Notes under the pieces: generated by a model | What the model was told of the DNA's origin: nothing | What the model saw: the letters and a program-made list of their open reading frames with translations, nothing else | Database searches by the model: none | In this document: in pieces, positions 40,101 through 51,586 of the stretch | Numbering within the stretch: the stretch's first letter is position 1 | How the letters are laid out: every line of letters begins with the position of its first letter | Source of the DNA: Pocillopora verrucosa | Taxonomy: Eukaryota; Cnidaria; Anthozoa; Scleractinia; Pocilloporidae | Reading direction: 5' to 3' | Assembly (NCBI RefSeq): GCF_036669915.1 | Contig: NC_089320.1 | Location: 11,014,233 to 11,078,232 of the forward strand | Length of the DNA stretch: 64,000 nucleotides | Translations under genes and position numbers: made by a program

Positions 40101-43100
40101 ATGCGATTCCAGGCCATTTCTTGTGACCCTTAAATATTTCATGACATATCATAGAGAACTGTCAAATCCCATTCATACTCTGGAATAGAGAGATACTGTG
40201 TTTGCCAAAGGGTAACCCAATGCCAATTCTCTCTCCTTTGGTTACTTTAGTTATTCTGCTTAACTTTGTAAGATTTATAATTACAGATGAAAGTGTTGCA
40301 TTCAAACTCCCATTGATTATCAATTTTCTGCCTCAGGCATTCGGTTAAGAAACTTGTTGGACTAGGGTTTTAAAAAAGAAAAAAAAAACAGTCTTGTATC
40401 TATGTCAAGCAATAAGAAAGAGTTGCCAAGGATGGTTTGCTTGAGCTTACCACTTTTTCATTGCTAGTAAGATGACATCTGAAATGAATACGAGTACTGT
40501 GATTATAGAGTATAGTCTATGACAGCTTGTGATGTTATCTCTAAAATAGGTTTAGACTTTGTATACCCTTCCAGTCATTAGGGTTCAGTCTTTTTTTATG
40601 AGTTCCTTGAAGTGTATTGAACATTGCTCACAAGGAGCTTGGATTACTGTACTGTATTTAAATTTAGAACAAGCATATTTTGCAACACCTGAAAATCAGT
40701 GGGCAGTGATGAAAGTATAAGCTGGCCATAATTATTTTGATCATAACAGTTACATTTATTTTGTGATAAAAACTGTTCCAAGGACTACTATTTGGGTAAA
40801 ATGTTAAGCTTTGGTGGTGTGAAAATTTGAAAGATTGTAAGATTGCTTCTTTTTCTGGGCACTTTTTGTGGAGGTTGAAATATGGACACATATCCTCTTA
40901 GTGTCTCGCTCAGAATTCTATCCAGATTTTGTCACCACTGTTTTGGTTCAAAATGTTTCTCAGAAACAAATGATGATCGGCAGATTCTTTTAATTCCCCT
41001 CCTGACATTGTTTTGTTGTGTTTTTATGCCAGTTATCACCTAACTTTGTTGCCATCCCTGCATATATTATAGGCTCTCTGAAAATTGGTACATGTAGGTT
41101 ACTGGGTAAGCCCAGGTAGTTAAGTGCAGACCAACACTCAGGGTCTTAAATTAACTGAGGAGAATGTGTTGCCTTTGCTATGGCATCTGCAAATGGTCAG
41201 ATGTTTTTGTCTTTTTGGATAAGGATGTAGGCCCTGTCTCCTGCATCTTCTCTGTACTGGTTAGCATGGTACATTAAAGGATCCCTGCAACTCTCACCAA
41301 GGGGGAATGTAGTTCCTGTTGTAGAGGTCTTGCCTTGATTCTGAAATTTGGGGCACTTTTCTCTCAAGAAATTTTAAACATCCCAATGCAGTCTGGCCAA
41401 AGTCCACCTCATTAGCATTTTAAATTAACTCAGAATAGCCTCTTAGGAGGAAAGTTGATAAAGACAACTACTACTTATTTGTATCATCCCTTTGCTTCAC
41501 CATCCACTGTACTCATTGAATTTTCAATTTTCTTTCCAGTTTGGAAGCTTATCTGACTCTTGTATATTTACAAGTTCTTTAGTTAACCAGAAATGCCTGG
41601 TTGTCTTTACTCTATGCTTAACAATTATATACAAAACCCAATATAGAAATACACAAAAGCACTTTGAGGTAATACTAAGAAAACTTTCAGGGATAACCTC
41701 AAATCAACCTTTTGATACCTGAATTTACAATATTTTTCATCCCCTTTTTGTACACAGTAAGTTGTGAAGTTGCTGCTCCTATAAACTTGTAGCCTGAAAA
41801 ATATCATTCTTTAGAGAGGAGTATGCCTGTATGATCCCCTAAAGGAAATTAATCCCCTCCCCCCAAAAGGGTTGTTTATTAGGAATATATGGTACATCAT
41901 GATGAAATATGAACAGTTGTAGCTTACCATTTAAATCCTTTCAAGGAGCTTTCAAGGAGTCACAATGCTTGAGTGCGAATCTATAGGACTTAGCATCTTA
42001 TGTGAAAGGGAAATGCTTAGACTTGTGATCTTCAATTTCAGACCTTTTGTTCAGATGTGAGAAATTAATTAAGGAGATAGTTGTCTAGATGTTGTTCTGC
42101 AAGCTTTAGGCTTTAACAAATACACTATTAAGTGTAATCAGGTGTCTATTTGAGGATCTTCTCAGATTGGGTAAATTGTTCAGAGAAACATTGCCAGACT
42201 TAGTTGATCTTTGTGCTGTGGAAATTAATTCTCTGTCACCTCTCTTTTTTATGAGTTTCACCACCAGTTGACAGTTTACCTGATCTGAAATACAACAGGT
42301 TATCACAAGTAGCAAGTGGTTATTTTGAAAACATTGTATGAGGTTTAATCTTTCATTTGTTGGGTAAGCTTTCTGGGCTGATGCATTTGACTTTTAACAA
42401 AATAAATTTTTTTCTTTTCTATCCATTAGAATAAATTTAACTTTTCTTATGCCACCTGTAGCTATTAACTAACCACACTCAAGTTAAAGCAATCATTTCA
42501 TTTTCATATCTCCTGATTTAAAATGCCTCATTTCTCACTTCAAAGATGCATGCACCATAAATCTTTTGTTTGTATTTTACACTAATAATCCAATTTGGGG
42601 AGATGTTTCTCTTACTTTGATAAGTAAAGGCTTCCTTTACCCCTCACACCACCATCAGTATGCATATTCTCTGTGCTGATTTCTATCTCTATTTACCTCT
42701 TGTACAGCACTCAAGTGATGCTTTCTTATTTGCATGAGTAGCAACTCTCCTAACTCCTAGTTCCCTATGACTTTATTTACATTTTCACAGCCTCCTACAT
42801 ATGTTGTGGATATAGTAGAATTGTGGGAACATCAAACTCTTTAACTTAGATTCCTAACTATGTTGAACATCAATCTTAAGTCTAATTTATTCCATATCTA
42901 TCTCCTGAAATCAATATTAGTCTTTGAGTCTAAATGTCCTTAACCAATTGCAGGTTATCTTTCTACTTATGGCTGTTAGGGAAAAAAATTTATCTTTTTT
43001 GATCCTTATTTTGTGGAACCTGTATTCAGCTGTCACTTTTATTGAGAGCAGGGTGTCAAGTTCCTATTTTTTCTTATTTTTTGGCCTGCTTCCTATTTTC

Positions 43101-46100
43101 TCCTTTTTTTTTTTCATGAAATTCCAAGTTTTTCTTTTTTTTAGGATTTTACTGGGTACACAGAAACATTTTGAAGTATTTGAAATAAAATTGCCAATAA
43201 AATTGATAAATTCTACAAAAAACTGAAACTTCGTGTCAAAAAAGACCAGTTTGAAGCCTTTCTAAGTGATTTTTTTGTATCTAATGAAATTTGGAATCTG
43301 GTAATTGTTGTAGGATGAGTTGTGCTTGGTAACATCGGTGGTAACACTTGTTTTTGTTTACACGGCAATGCATTGTGGATGTATGCCATGGTGCCTTTTA
43401 AAATATTAAAGTGTTGGGTTATGGAACAGAGTTGCTGTTGGAAGTGTTAAGAGGATAGAACTCAAAGAAATCCTCCTATTTTTTCCTCACTTTGGGGTGA
43501 GAATTCCTATTTATTTCCTATTGTTTAGCCATTGTCGTTTCTATTTTCCTATTTTCTAAGTGTCATTTGTCACTTGACACCCTGTGAATGGTAACCCTGC
43601 TATTTCCCATGGGTGACTGCTAAATACAGGTTCAACTGTGCTTCCAAGATTGACTTTGAAGGGACACTATTGTGATATCTTTAGTTACGAACTATTTTTT
43701 AATTCCTAAAGCCAGGTTTCTTTTTTTTCCTATAGGGTGAGGACAACTACAAAATTAAAAGCTGATGTAAATGCTGTTGTCTTTATACATCTTCACAATA
43801 TGTGCAAGTAGAAAATGTTTCCTGCAGTCAGTCAGTGGACAGCCATCTTCATGTGAGCTTGTCAGGACATGTTTCACCTGCGTTCATATTGGAAATTTCA
43901 GCTCCACACCTGAATTGAGGAAAACAAGATCTTTCAAATTTCATCTGGGAACTGAGTTGGAGTCTTATTAACAGAAAGTTTATCACCATGGCCCACCTTT
44001 GTGACATTAAGATAAGCTTAGCTGGTTATAATTAAATCCTCTTAAATTTATTTGCAGGTATTTAAATGTTACTGGTATGTGGCATATCAGGCTATGTTTA
44101 GAAACAAGCATTCTAGCAGCACTCCCAAAGCATTTGATATTTAAAAATTAGACTGTAGCACAAGATAGTTTGCAATAAGCAAGATCTTATTTGTTAATTT
44201 AATGCTATCATTCTATTGTAAAGTTACAGAAAAATAGCAAAGTGTTAAGCTTGGTTCTGTTAAACTGGAGCATTTTTGTTAATCTTAGTGTTTCTGTAGT
44301 TGTCAGAGCATTACCACTGACTTTCCAGGTGGTTCTTGAGAGATTCAAGGCTGATTGGAGTTAGCACTGCAGTGCAATGGAGCCATGTTAGTCTTCAATT
44401 TGTGCTTGGAAGATTAAATGTTATATCACTTGAAATGATATTTCAGGACAATTCAACCCATGGAGTACATGGGTAACACCTACTTTAACCTTAAAAACCA
44501 AGTCATCAAAGCTGAAAGAAGGATATTGAAGGTTAGTTTTGCTCTGAGATAGAACACCTTTTATTTTGTGTAAGATGTAATTAAATTATTAACCACTTTT
44601 ACTCACCCTATTTTCAGGAACTGGGGTTTTGTGTTCATGTAAAACATCCTCACAAGGTATGTACTGATACCAGTCACCTTACAAGCAGTGATCAACAACT
44701 CTGTTGATACTGTGTTTAACCCTTTTTACTCCCAACTTCCTGTTACTAATTCTCCACACTGTCCTTGATACAGTTCTTATGATGTCAGTTGAGAGAATTT
44801 GGCATTGGATCAACTTATCCCCTTATTTATGTTTTTCTTTATTCTCATCACTTGTTTGCTTGATATTGTTTTGGTATTGCAAGGGGAAATTCTGTTTCGG
44901 TCACTTATAAGAGTTTAAGGATTAATGACATTCTCTTCCATTGCTTTGGTTTAACACAGTCAGTCCATTTCCATCTTCTCCCACTGAGAAGAAAGCAACT
45001 TTGTTAAATTAGTCATATTATAGTGCCACAACTGTCTTCAGGGTGGCTTATATAAAACTAAGCAATAAAAATTGAAAACACATAAGTAATGATTGGTACA
45101 ATTAATTCAGTTGGATTCATTGTTTGTTTCCTATGGTGTGACGAGTTAGTTTTTGGATAAAGGAGTGGAACCTGTGAAGAACTTGTTCTAGGTGTTTTTA
45201 TGACAGGCAACAACAACTTACATAAAATCTACAGTTTCTTGGCCTAAGTATCAGCTTAGATTGTGCTATTTTTCATGTTTAGATCATAATAATGTATCTT
45301 CAAATCCTTGAGAGTGAAGAAAAGAGAGACCTTGCTCAGTCTGCCTGGTGAGTATAATTGTTATTGTTTTTAAGTTTACTTTAACCTTTGACACCCTAAC
45401 ATCAATATGCAAGTTCTCCATACTGTTCTTTATACATTTCCTATCACACTAATCAGGGGAATTTGTGTAACAACCAAGATCTTTTGTTTGGAATCATTTC
45501 CTTTATTCTCATGACCCAAATGTTTTCTTCAGGGTTGGTACTGTTGGGAGAAGTTAGATGTTAATCACTTTTAGGGGTTGAAGTGTTGGCAGGCACACAG
45601 TAATCAGTATTATCACCTTTACAAAAGTCTACAGCAACTATTTAAATATCTGATTTATTGATTAATTTTATTTGTAAATTTGAAAGGGCTCAAAATTATG
45701 GTCAGTCAACGGACAATGTCCAATCAAATATAGGGTTTGTCCGGTTAACTCCTTTGTTGGTTGGACATTTTGTCCAGTATTTTTTTACGCATGCAAATAA
45801 GAATTTAATTCTGGGGGAAGTTCAGGATTTAAGAACAGCTGTACCACTTTTCATCCATTGAGTTTGAGGCTGCGTGTACAACAAGAGGGTGCTAAATATA
45901 CTTCTATCAAATGAGGCGGGATCTATTAAATATGACCTAAAGGATATTTATCCAGTCACATTGAGTTGTGGCCAAGCAAAAATAGGTCTGTCTGGACAAC
46001 TTAACTGGTGCTAACCGTGAAATTATTTTGAGCCTTGTTTAACAACATAATTGTCTTTATTTATTGGTTTTACATGAAGCGGTAGTAAGGTTCCTCTTAT

Positions 46101-48414
46101 AATATTTGTCTTTTTCAAGCTTTTAACATAGCAGTTGCAGTAATTAACATTATGTCATCTCTCCTTTTTTCTCATCACAGGAATTTTATGAATGACAGTT
46201 TTAGAACAAATGTTTTCGTAAGGTACCCTCCTGAGACCATTGGCTGTGCCTGTATATTCCTTTCGGCAAGACAGCTGGGGGTATGTAATGAAGGAAAAAA
46301 CGTTGCTTTACTGGATGTGTGGTTTACAATACTAAAAACATGTTTTGGCTATTTCAGATAAGTTTACCAAACAGGCCACCTTGGTGGGAATTATTTGGTG
46401 CTAAGTTAGAAGATCTCGAGGTACTTTTTGGTTTTGCTCTTGTTCTTGTTTCTGTTTACTAAGAGAAAATTAAAAGCTTGAAGTGGTTGTACTTGTTAGC
46501 CCTTATTGATTTCAATTGTTTTTTGGAAATAAATTATGTGGAAAGTGTTTTTGCTCGTCACAGTGACACCATAAGGGTCTTGAACATTCACCTGACTTGA
46601 CATGTTTTGTTTCCAATTTTTTTTCCTTTTGCAGGAAATAAGTTTAACTCTTTTGAGTTTATATCTGCGACCAAAGGTAAAGTTGCAGCTTGAGTTGGTA
46701 CTAACACTTACATTCTATATTTCATTTTAAACGTAGGTACTTATTACACTCCTGCTGACTTGTACAGTTGTTTACTGATACTTGAGGAAAATAAAAGTAC
46801 ATAAGTCATTGAGGAGTGAGGTTCCAGGTTTTGAGGGTTTTGTGTGTGATCTAGCATAATGCTTCTGTGCTCGTGTAATCAAGGGAATTGTTGAAACGCC
46901 AAAGTTGAAACTCCTCTCGACACATGAGAGGAGAAGATACTGCAATCAGTTTCTTTCTTCTTTTACCCCCATTTGATGTATCTGTTCCCTTGTGTGTCAC
47001 TTGTACTTCACGCCATCCTGTTTTCATATTCGATATATATTCTGCAGTGAATTAGAAGTGTTTAGTACTAAAACTTTCCAAGAAAGTTGGCAGTTTATTA
47101 TAAAAGATTAGAACAAGATCTGTTTAACACGACAGTGTCATTTATTTATTTGATCAAACCATGAAGCTTTCGAGTTCTTTCTCTTTGATTAAAACTGAAC
47201 ATGCTTTTTGTTTTATTTTGTTTTAGGCTAACATTGATACCCTTCAAAAGAATGTTAATGAAATTCGTGATAAAATCGCTCTGAAAAAGGGCGAAAGTAA
47301 AACAGAAGAGAGCACGGCAGCCAACTCTGCTCCTAATCTGTCACCATCAGGCGGAGCCACCGCAGCTAAAGATGGCTTAGGTAAAAACTTCCCGTCTCTA
47401 CATTCAATATGATTCAACATGAGCCAGGAATGCTAAGCTAATTACACCTGATCGAGGCTTACAGGTGAACAACACAGGAGTTTATTGTATAAAGACAAAC
47501 TCGAGTCTTTCATCTTTTATTCAGGGTCAAAGTCTTCTTCACCTAATAAAGTGTCGCCATCTGCTCCAAGTATCACGGATGGCAAAAAGAAGAGCTCGTC
47601 AAGGGTAGAAGAAGAAAAAAGAACCAACCACAAAGAACGGTAATTGTGTAGAACCTGCACAGAGTAGTGGGACGTGATAGACACTTCTTTTGTCTCTACT
47701 CTAGTAAGGCTGAAGTGGGGCAGGCACTCGATCGAATGTTTTCTAAGTCCGCAATTGTAGTGAAGCTTGTAAACTGCGAAGGCTTAGACAAACAGCTGTC
47801 TTGTATGGTTTATGTGATTCCCAAAGAAGAGCCTGGATTGATGCTTACTAATCTTTTTCCATCTCTTGTTTTTTTTTTGTTTTGTTTCGTTTTTTTTTTC
47901 TCACTGCAGTCCAGTTTCCGGGGGAAATCGCCGAAGCAGATCTCCCGAACATCACCGCTCTCGGAGCCGGTCAAGAAGTCCGACGCCAAGCCGAAGTCGA
48001 AGCCGATCAAGAAGTTACAGCTTGTCGATCAGCCCCGACAACATTAGCAGAAGTGACTCAGAGAGCAGCGACGAAAGTCCGGAAAAAAAGAAAGCGAAGA
48101 ATAAACGAAGAAGGAGCCCGCCCAGAGGAAGAGACGATGAAAAACGATCACGACCTCGGAAATACGACGGTAACTACGTGCGAAAGAAAGCGAGAACTGA
48201 CGGAGCTAATAGTTACAAACGGGAGAAGGCGCGAAGTAGGTCGCCGTATTCTCGTAGTCGAAGTCGGTCACGGAGTCCCGTTAAAAGGCAGCGCATGAAA
48301 TATGAACATGGGCGAGACAAGAAGAAACGGGACGACAGGCATCGTGATAGGAATGGCGTGGACTACCGGAATTCTAGGGACAAAGGACGTGACCATGGAA
48401 GACACCGGAGATAG
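34116..48414 (+). CDS. CCNL1: Cyclin L (RS-domain cyclin, CDK11/12 partner)
   Basis: Twelve exons: 34116-34307, 34391-34465, 34889-34998, 44447-44531, 44618-44656, 45283-45347, 46181-46280, 46358-46420, 46635-46676, 47227-47380, 47525-47639, 47910-48414 (514 aa). The cyclin folds span exons 1-9: [78 protein letters not shown] and [11 protein letters not shown]. The last exon is an Arg-Ser-rich domain ending GRDHGRHRR, like vertebrate CCNL1. Known role: nuclear-speckle regulator of splicing and transcription with CDK11/CDK12. One gene here would equal the single ancestor of vertebrate CCNL1 and CCNL2. Intron 3 is 9.4 kb and holds a candidate poison exon. Retained intron 11 leaves open frames before the RS exon, but these are not coding. 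Confidence 0.96.
36442..36596 (+). other. Candidate poison exon in cyclin L intron 3
   Basis: A long pyrimidine tract and a GCTAACT branch-like motif precede TCCAG|CAG at 36441. After joining to exon 3 the frame reads 16 codons and then TAA (36491-36493). A possible donor is CACAT|GTAAAAG at 36597. The patch is less AT-rich than the surrounding intron. Cyclin L genes of vertebrates are known to make truncated isoforms by alternative splicing in this part of the gene. Only splice signals support this here. Confidence 0.35.
39383..39427. repeat. Perfect 18-bp stem hairpin in cyclin L intron 3
   Basis: GGTACCAGCAGACTGTCA (39383-39400) and its exact complement (39410-39427) flank a 9-base loop. 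The stem is shorter than a typical animal pre-miRNA, and flanking bases do not extend the pairing. Confidence 0.7.
39810..40017 (-). repeat. MITE-like family A copy
   Basis: Left end CCCTTTGACCCTTGAGAGTG, right end TAGGGTGTAAAGGGTTAA; the body is the reverse of the copy at 8970-9176. In cyclin L intron 3. Confidence 0.75.
43049..43584. mobile_element. TIR element, possibly hAT-like
   Basis: Starts CAGGGTGTCAAGT (43049) and ends with the complement ACTTGACACCCTG (43584). Inside, TTCCTATTTT and CCTATTTTTTCC motifs repeat on the same strand. The CAGGG start recalls hAT termini, but no 8-bp target duplication is visible and no transposase is encoded. In cyclin L intron 3. Confidence 0.6.
44716..44925 (+). 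repeat. MITE-like family B copy
   Basis: Contains TTAACCCTTTTTACTCCC, TTACTAATTCTCCACACTGT and AAGGGGAAATTCTGTTTCGG. In cyclin L intron 5. Confidence 0.7.
45384..45590 (+). repeat. MITE-like family A copy
   Basis: Contains AACATCAATATGCAAGTTCT and TACTGTTCTTTATACATTTC, ending near TTTTAGGGGTTGAAGTG. In cyclin L intron 6. Confidence 0.65.
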
Positions 48415-48565
48415 CACGACAAAGTCGGTTACTTTTGTTTTCATTGGACTTATCAGATGGAAGAGGCAATCGATTGTACATAACACTATTATAAAAGATA
48501 TCATGTGCGGATATCTTTGCTTGTTTATATGCAGCATTCTTTCAATAATAACGCAAACCATGTCA

Positions 48566-48633
48566 ATTAAAGCATTTGTTTTCTGTATGGGGTTGTATTA
48601 TTCTGATAAAATTAATTACTTGTCTGTAATAAA
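48566..48633 (+). terminator. Poly(A) signals of cyclin L
   Basis: ATTAAA at 48566-48571 and AATAAA at 48628-48633 lie 150-220 bp after the TAG stop at 48412-48414, giving a short 3' UTR. Confidence 0.5.
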
Positions 48634-48663
48634 TTTGGTTTTATCAGCGGAGTTGATAATTTA

Positions 48664-51586
48664 AATTGGCTTTTTTTAAAGAGTTTCTTATTCTGACGTT
48701 TTGAGCGTCGACCTTTCGTCAGATCATCTCAGTTGGTAAAACCAAATTGTCTTGTAACGAAATAGTCTTTGAAACATTTACAGATGCTTAGTTACACCAA
48801 ATTGCATGATGATTCAAGTAGCTGCTTGTCAATGAGTTACAGGAAGAACGCATCACAGCTATTTGTAATTTGCACTTGTGTAACATGAAAAATGCAGTCG
48901 GTTTCGGCAAGCCAAGCGTGCGTAATTTTTTCGTGTACATTATTTGGTTAAAAATCGAAACTTTGCCATTGATGCCTTTATGTTATCATAATGTCGTCAA
49001 GACTGAGCAGCCTTTTTTGTCATCAAATCAGATGTAAGATGGAAACGATTAATTTACACCAAGGTTTGCAAGGAGCGTTTTTCCTCTTAGCACGAATGAA
49101 CCGTTTTCATTTACAACAAACAAAACCAATGAATTATAAAGATTTGTATAAGGTCTGAACCTAACAATCTTACCCTCCAAATAATAACGAACTTGCCTTG
49201 CTGAAGTGGTTGTTCCTTTGCACTGCGTTTTCTCTGGGCCAGGAAAAACAGTTTTCGATAATAATTACAAATGAGTTAGCAAAGCTCCTGAGGGATAAAT
49301 TTGAAACATCGCCGAATGGGATAGGTTTAGCTGTTTAGAGCGTATAGTGACGTCACAGTAGCGCTGTGACGTGGGTTGCGCGAGCGGAATGACGGAAGAT
49401 TCTGGAACCGTTATGAACAGGTATTGAATGGCTAACTGAAAAAGGCGCTCTAGAGAGAGTGACCTGGGTTACATTCAACCTAAACTTCGGAGGAGACAAG
49501 ATACAGTCCCTCAGGAGGCGATATCAATTGCAAAAGAAAATCAGCACCAGTAATTTTATTTAACACCCGTTACAGAATTCTAAAACGAGATATCAGTTAT
49601 ATTTAACTCCTTTTAACTAACCCACAAATTATTTTATTTAGTTGTTTATGCCGTGAGAGAGAATATAACATGTCACCATTTTTTTAAATGATGCATTTCT
49701 CCAGCTTCATGATTCTATGCAGAACAAAAAAGCAATTTAATGAAGATAAATTAAAATAATCCCATAAGTGAAACTAATTTTGAACCAGTACATGCAGCCC
49801 ATGCCAGCTGAAACCTTTGAGCGGCTCACCATGGGTGATAAACTTTTTCTGTACTAAACCATCGGGCAGCAAAAAGTATGATGTACTAAGAGGCACAAAA
49901 GGCGCAATTTATTTGCGCAATCGTGGTCAAAAATCCTTTACTAAAATAAATGTGTTGGTATTTTACACCTCAAACGAATCTTTTTTTTTGTGTAGGCAAT
50001 CACATGATTTCGAGTGAAATTGGAATAAATAAGCACTAGTAAATCTTTTCAAAGACTAACCAAAGTGCACGAGCCCGTTGGGCCCGTCTTTGAAAAAATT
50101 TACAAGTGCTTGTTTATTCCAAATTGCACGAGAAAAATCATGCGATTACGTTTTAATGATATACATGAAAAAAAAACGAGATAGCTTATCATGATAACGC
50201 AGAAGCAAAGCGCGCGCATCAAATGTGAAAATAATTTATTCAAACACAGCGTTCGGCCAAAATAACCGCGTACGATCAAAACAATAATTTACAATGATTC
50301 TTTCACATCCTTAAGGCGCAAAAAGTTCAAAATCCGGCTAAACAGTTCAAGGAATTGTTCAGTCTGGTTTGTTACTTCTTTGCACTGAATTCACCCTCTT
50401 CTGTAATGAGTCACCTGAAAACTGCATTTATCTTAACCAATCGGAACAGAGTAGTTTTTTTCATGTATCTTATTAAAACCCATATTTCTCAAGTGTTTCC
50501 TAAAATGCACTGACATACTTCCAAACTGAGTGACCCAAATTCAAACTTTACTATAAGGAAAGATGACTTTCACAACAAAATGTCACGCATATGTGGTAAA
50601 TAATATCAAAGGAAAAACAGTATGAAAACTGTTCACATTGGCAGAAATTTATGCTACTGTAGCTTGTAGAAAAGGTCTCGTTTCGTTTTGTGATTATCAG
50701 GCGAGCGAAGGCAATCACAAGGCGAAGGCGAGGAAAGGCTTTTTCGCGCGACCATCTACCTGCGCGTGCGTGTGACTCCGCCTCGTGCTCTTCTCGCACG
50801 CCTCTATACCCCCCCCTCCCCTCCAACAACCCTTAAAAAATGGCACCTTTTCTGCAAGCATACAACGAATACTCTCAACCATTCAAAAGTCTGTAAAATG
50901 GTAGTTTCTCAACGGAAACTACGGCTAGCCAAATAGAATTTTTCATGCTCCATATCTTTTTTCTTGAATTTAAAAATAAATATTATTAAACTCTTTGGTC
51001 TCTGCCACTGTTTACAGGAACAAAAATATAATACAAATTAAATCTTGGAGGAGAATTTTATCGATTTCAGTACCCTGAAGGCATATTCGCTCAAAATTAA
51101 TAACATTTTGTGAAACAAACTTTCGTTTCATTTTACGACAGTATTTCTCCCAGTCAGCGAGCATATTATGTGTTCTAGAACAATTATTGCCATTTGTTGA
51201 TATTTACAACATGAATTAAATCTTAAACATTAGCCAACATCCACACTTAGGCGAAAAAATTACATGGATATTGCGTCAAGGAGGAGTGGCCATATATATT
51301 ATCGACAGAACAAAGAAAAATTATTTATTCGAAAAATTAATTAATCTTGAGAACATTTTGGACAACGACAAGTCTGCCAAAACGCACAAGTTTCTGAAAA
51401 ACTGATAATATGTTCATAAAATAATTATATTTTAACCCATGATTCAAATTTTTTAACCAAATGAATAGTTTCCGTTGCAGCCCTCTAGAGAAATGTCACG
51501 TAACGATGTTGGGTGCCTGATTTCGTGACATCGTTGCGTGACATTAACAAACCAGCTACGAAGGACAGTTCCGAGACATTCAAGTT
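48664..51586. other. Intergenic region between cyclin L and the first SLC7A gene
   Basis: No gene seen. It contains a partial foldback repeat (48685-48755), a palindromic CRE-like site TGACGTCA (49348-49355), a TIR element (49993-50152), and a GC-rich low-complexity stretch ending in a C-run (50690-50825). The 3' UTR of the neighbouring minus-strand transporter probably extends into its right end. Confidence 0.5.
49993..50152. repeat. Short TIR element (about 160 bp)
   Basis: AGGCAATCACATGATTTCGA...AAATAAGCACTAGTAAATC is answered by ATTTACAAGTGCTTGTTTAT...ATCATGCGATTAC. A central CGAGCCCGTTGGGCCCG palindrome lies between. Hairpin-type MITE. Confidence 0.7.

Noticed and set aside
47667..47909. 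Continuation of cyclin L through intron 11
   Set aside because: A clear donor at 47640 and acceptor at 47909 join frames into the conserved RS domain. The intron frames match nothing.
48268..48561. 97-codon ORF antisense to the cyclin L RS exon
   Set aside because: A by-product of the biased Arg-Ser codons on the opposite strand.
50690..50830. GC-rich patch as a possible CpG-island promoter
   Set aside because: No gene start lies nearby in either direction and the stretch looks like low-complexity repeat sequence ending in a C-run.
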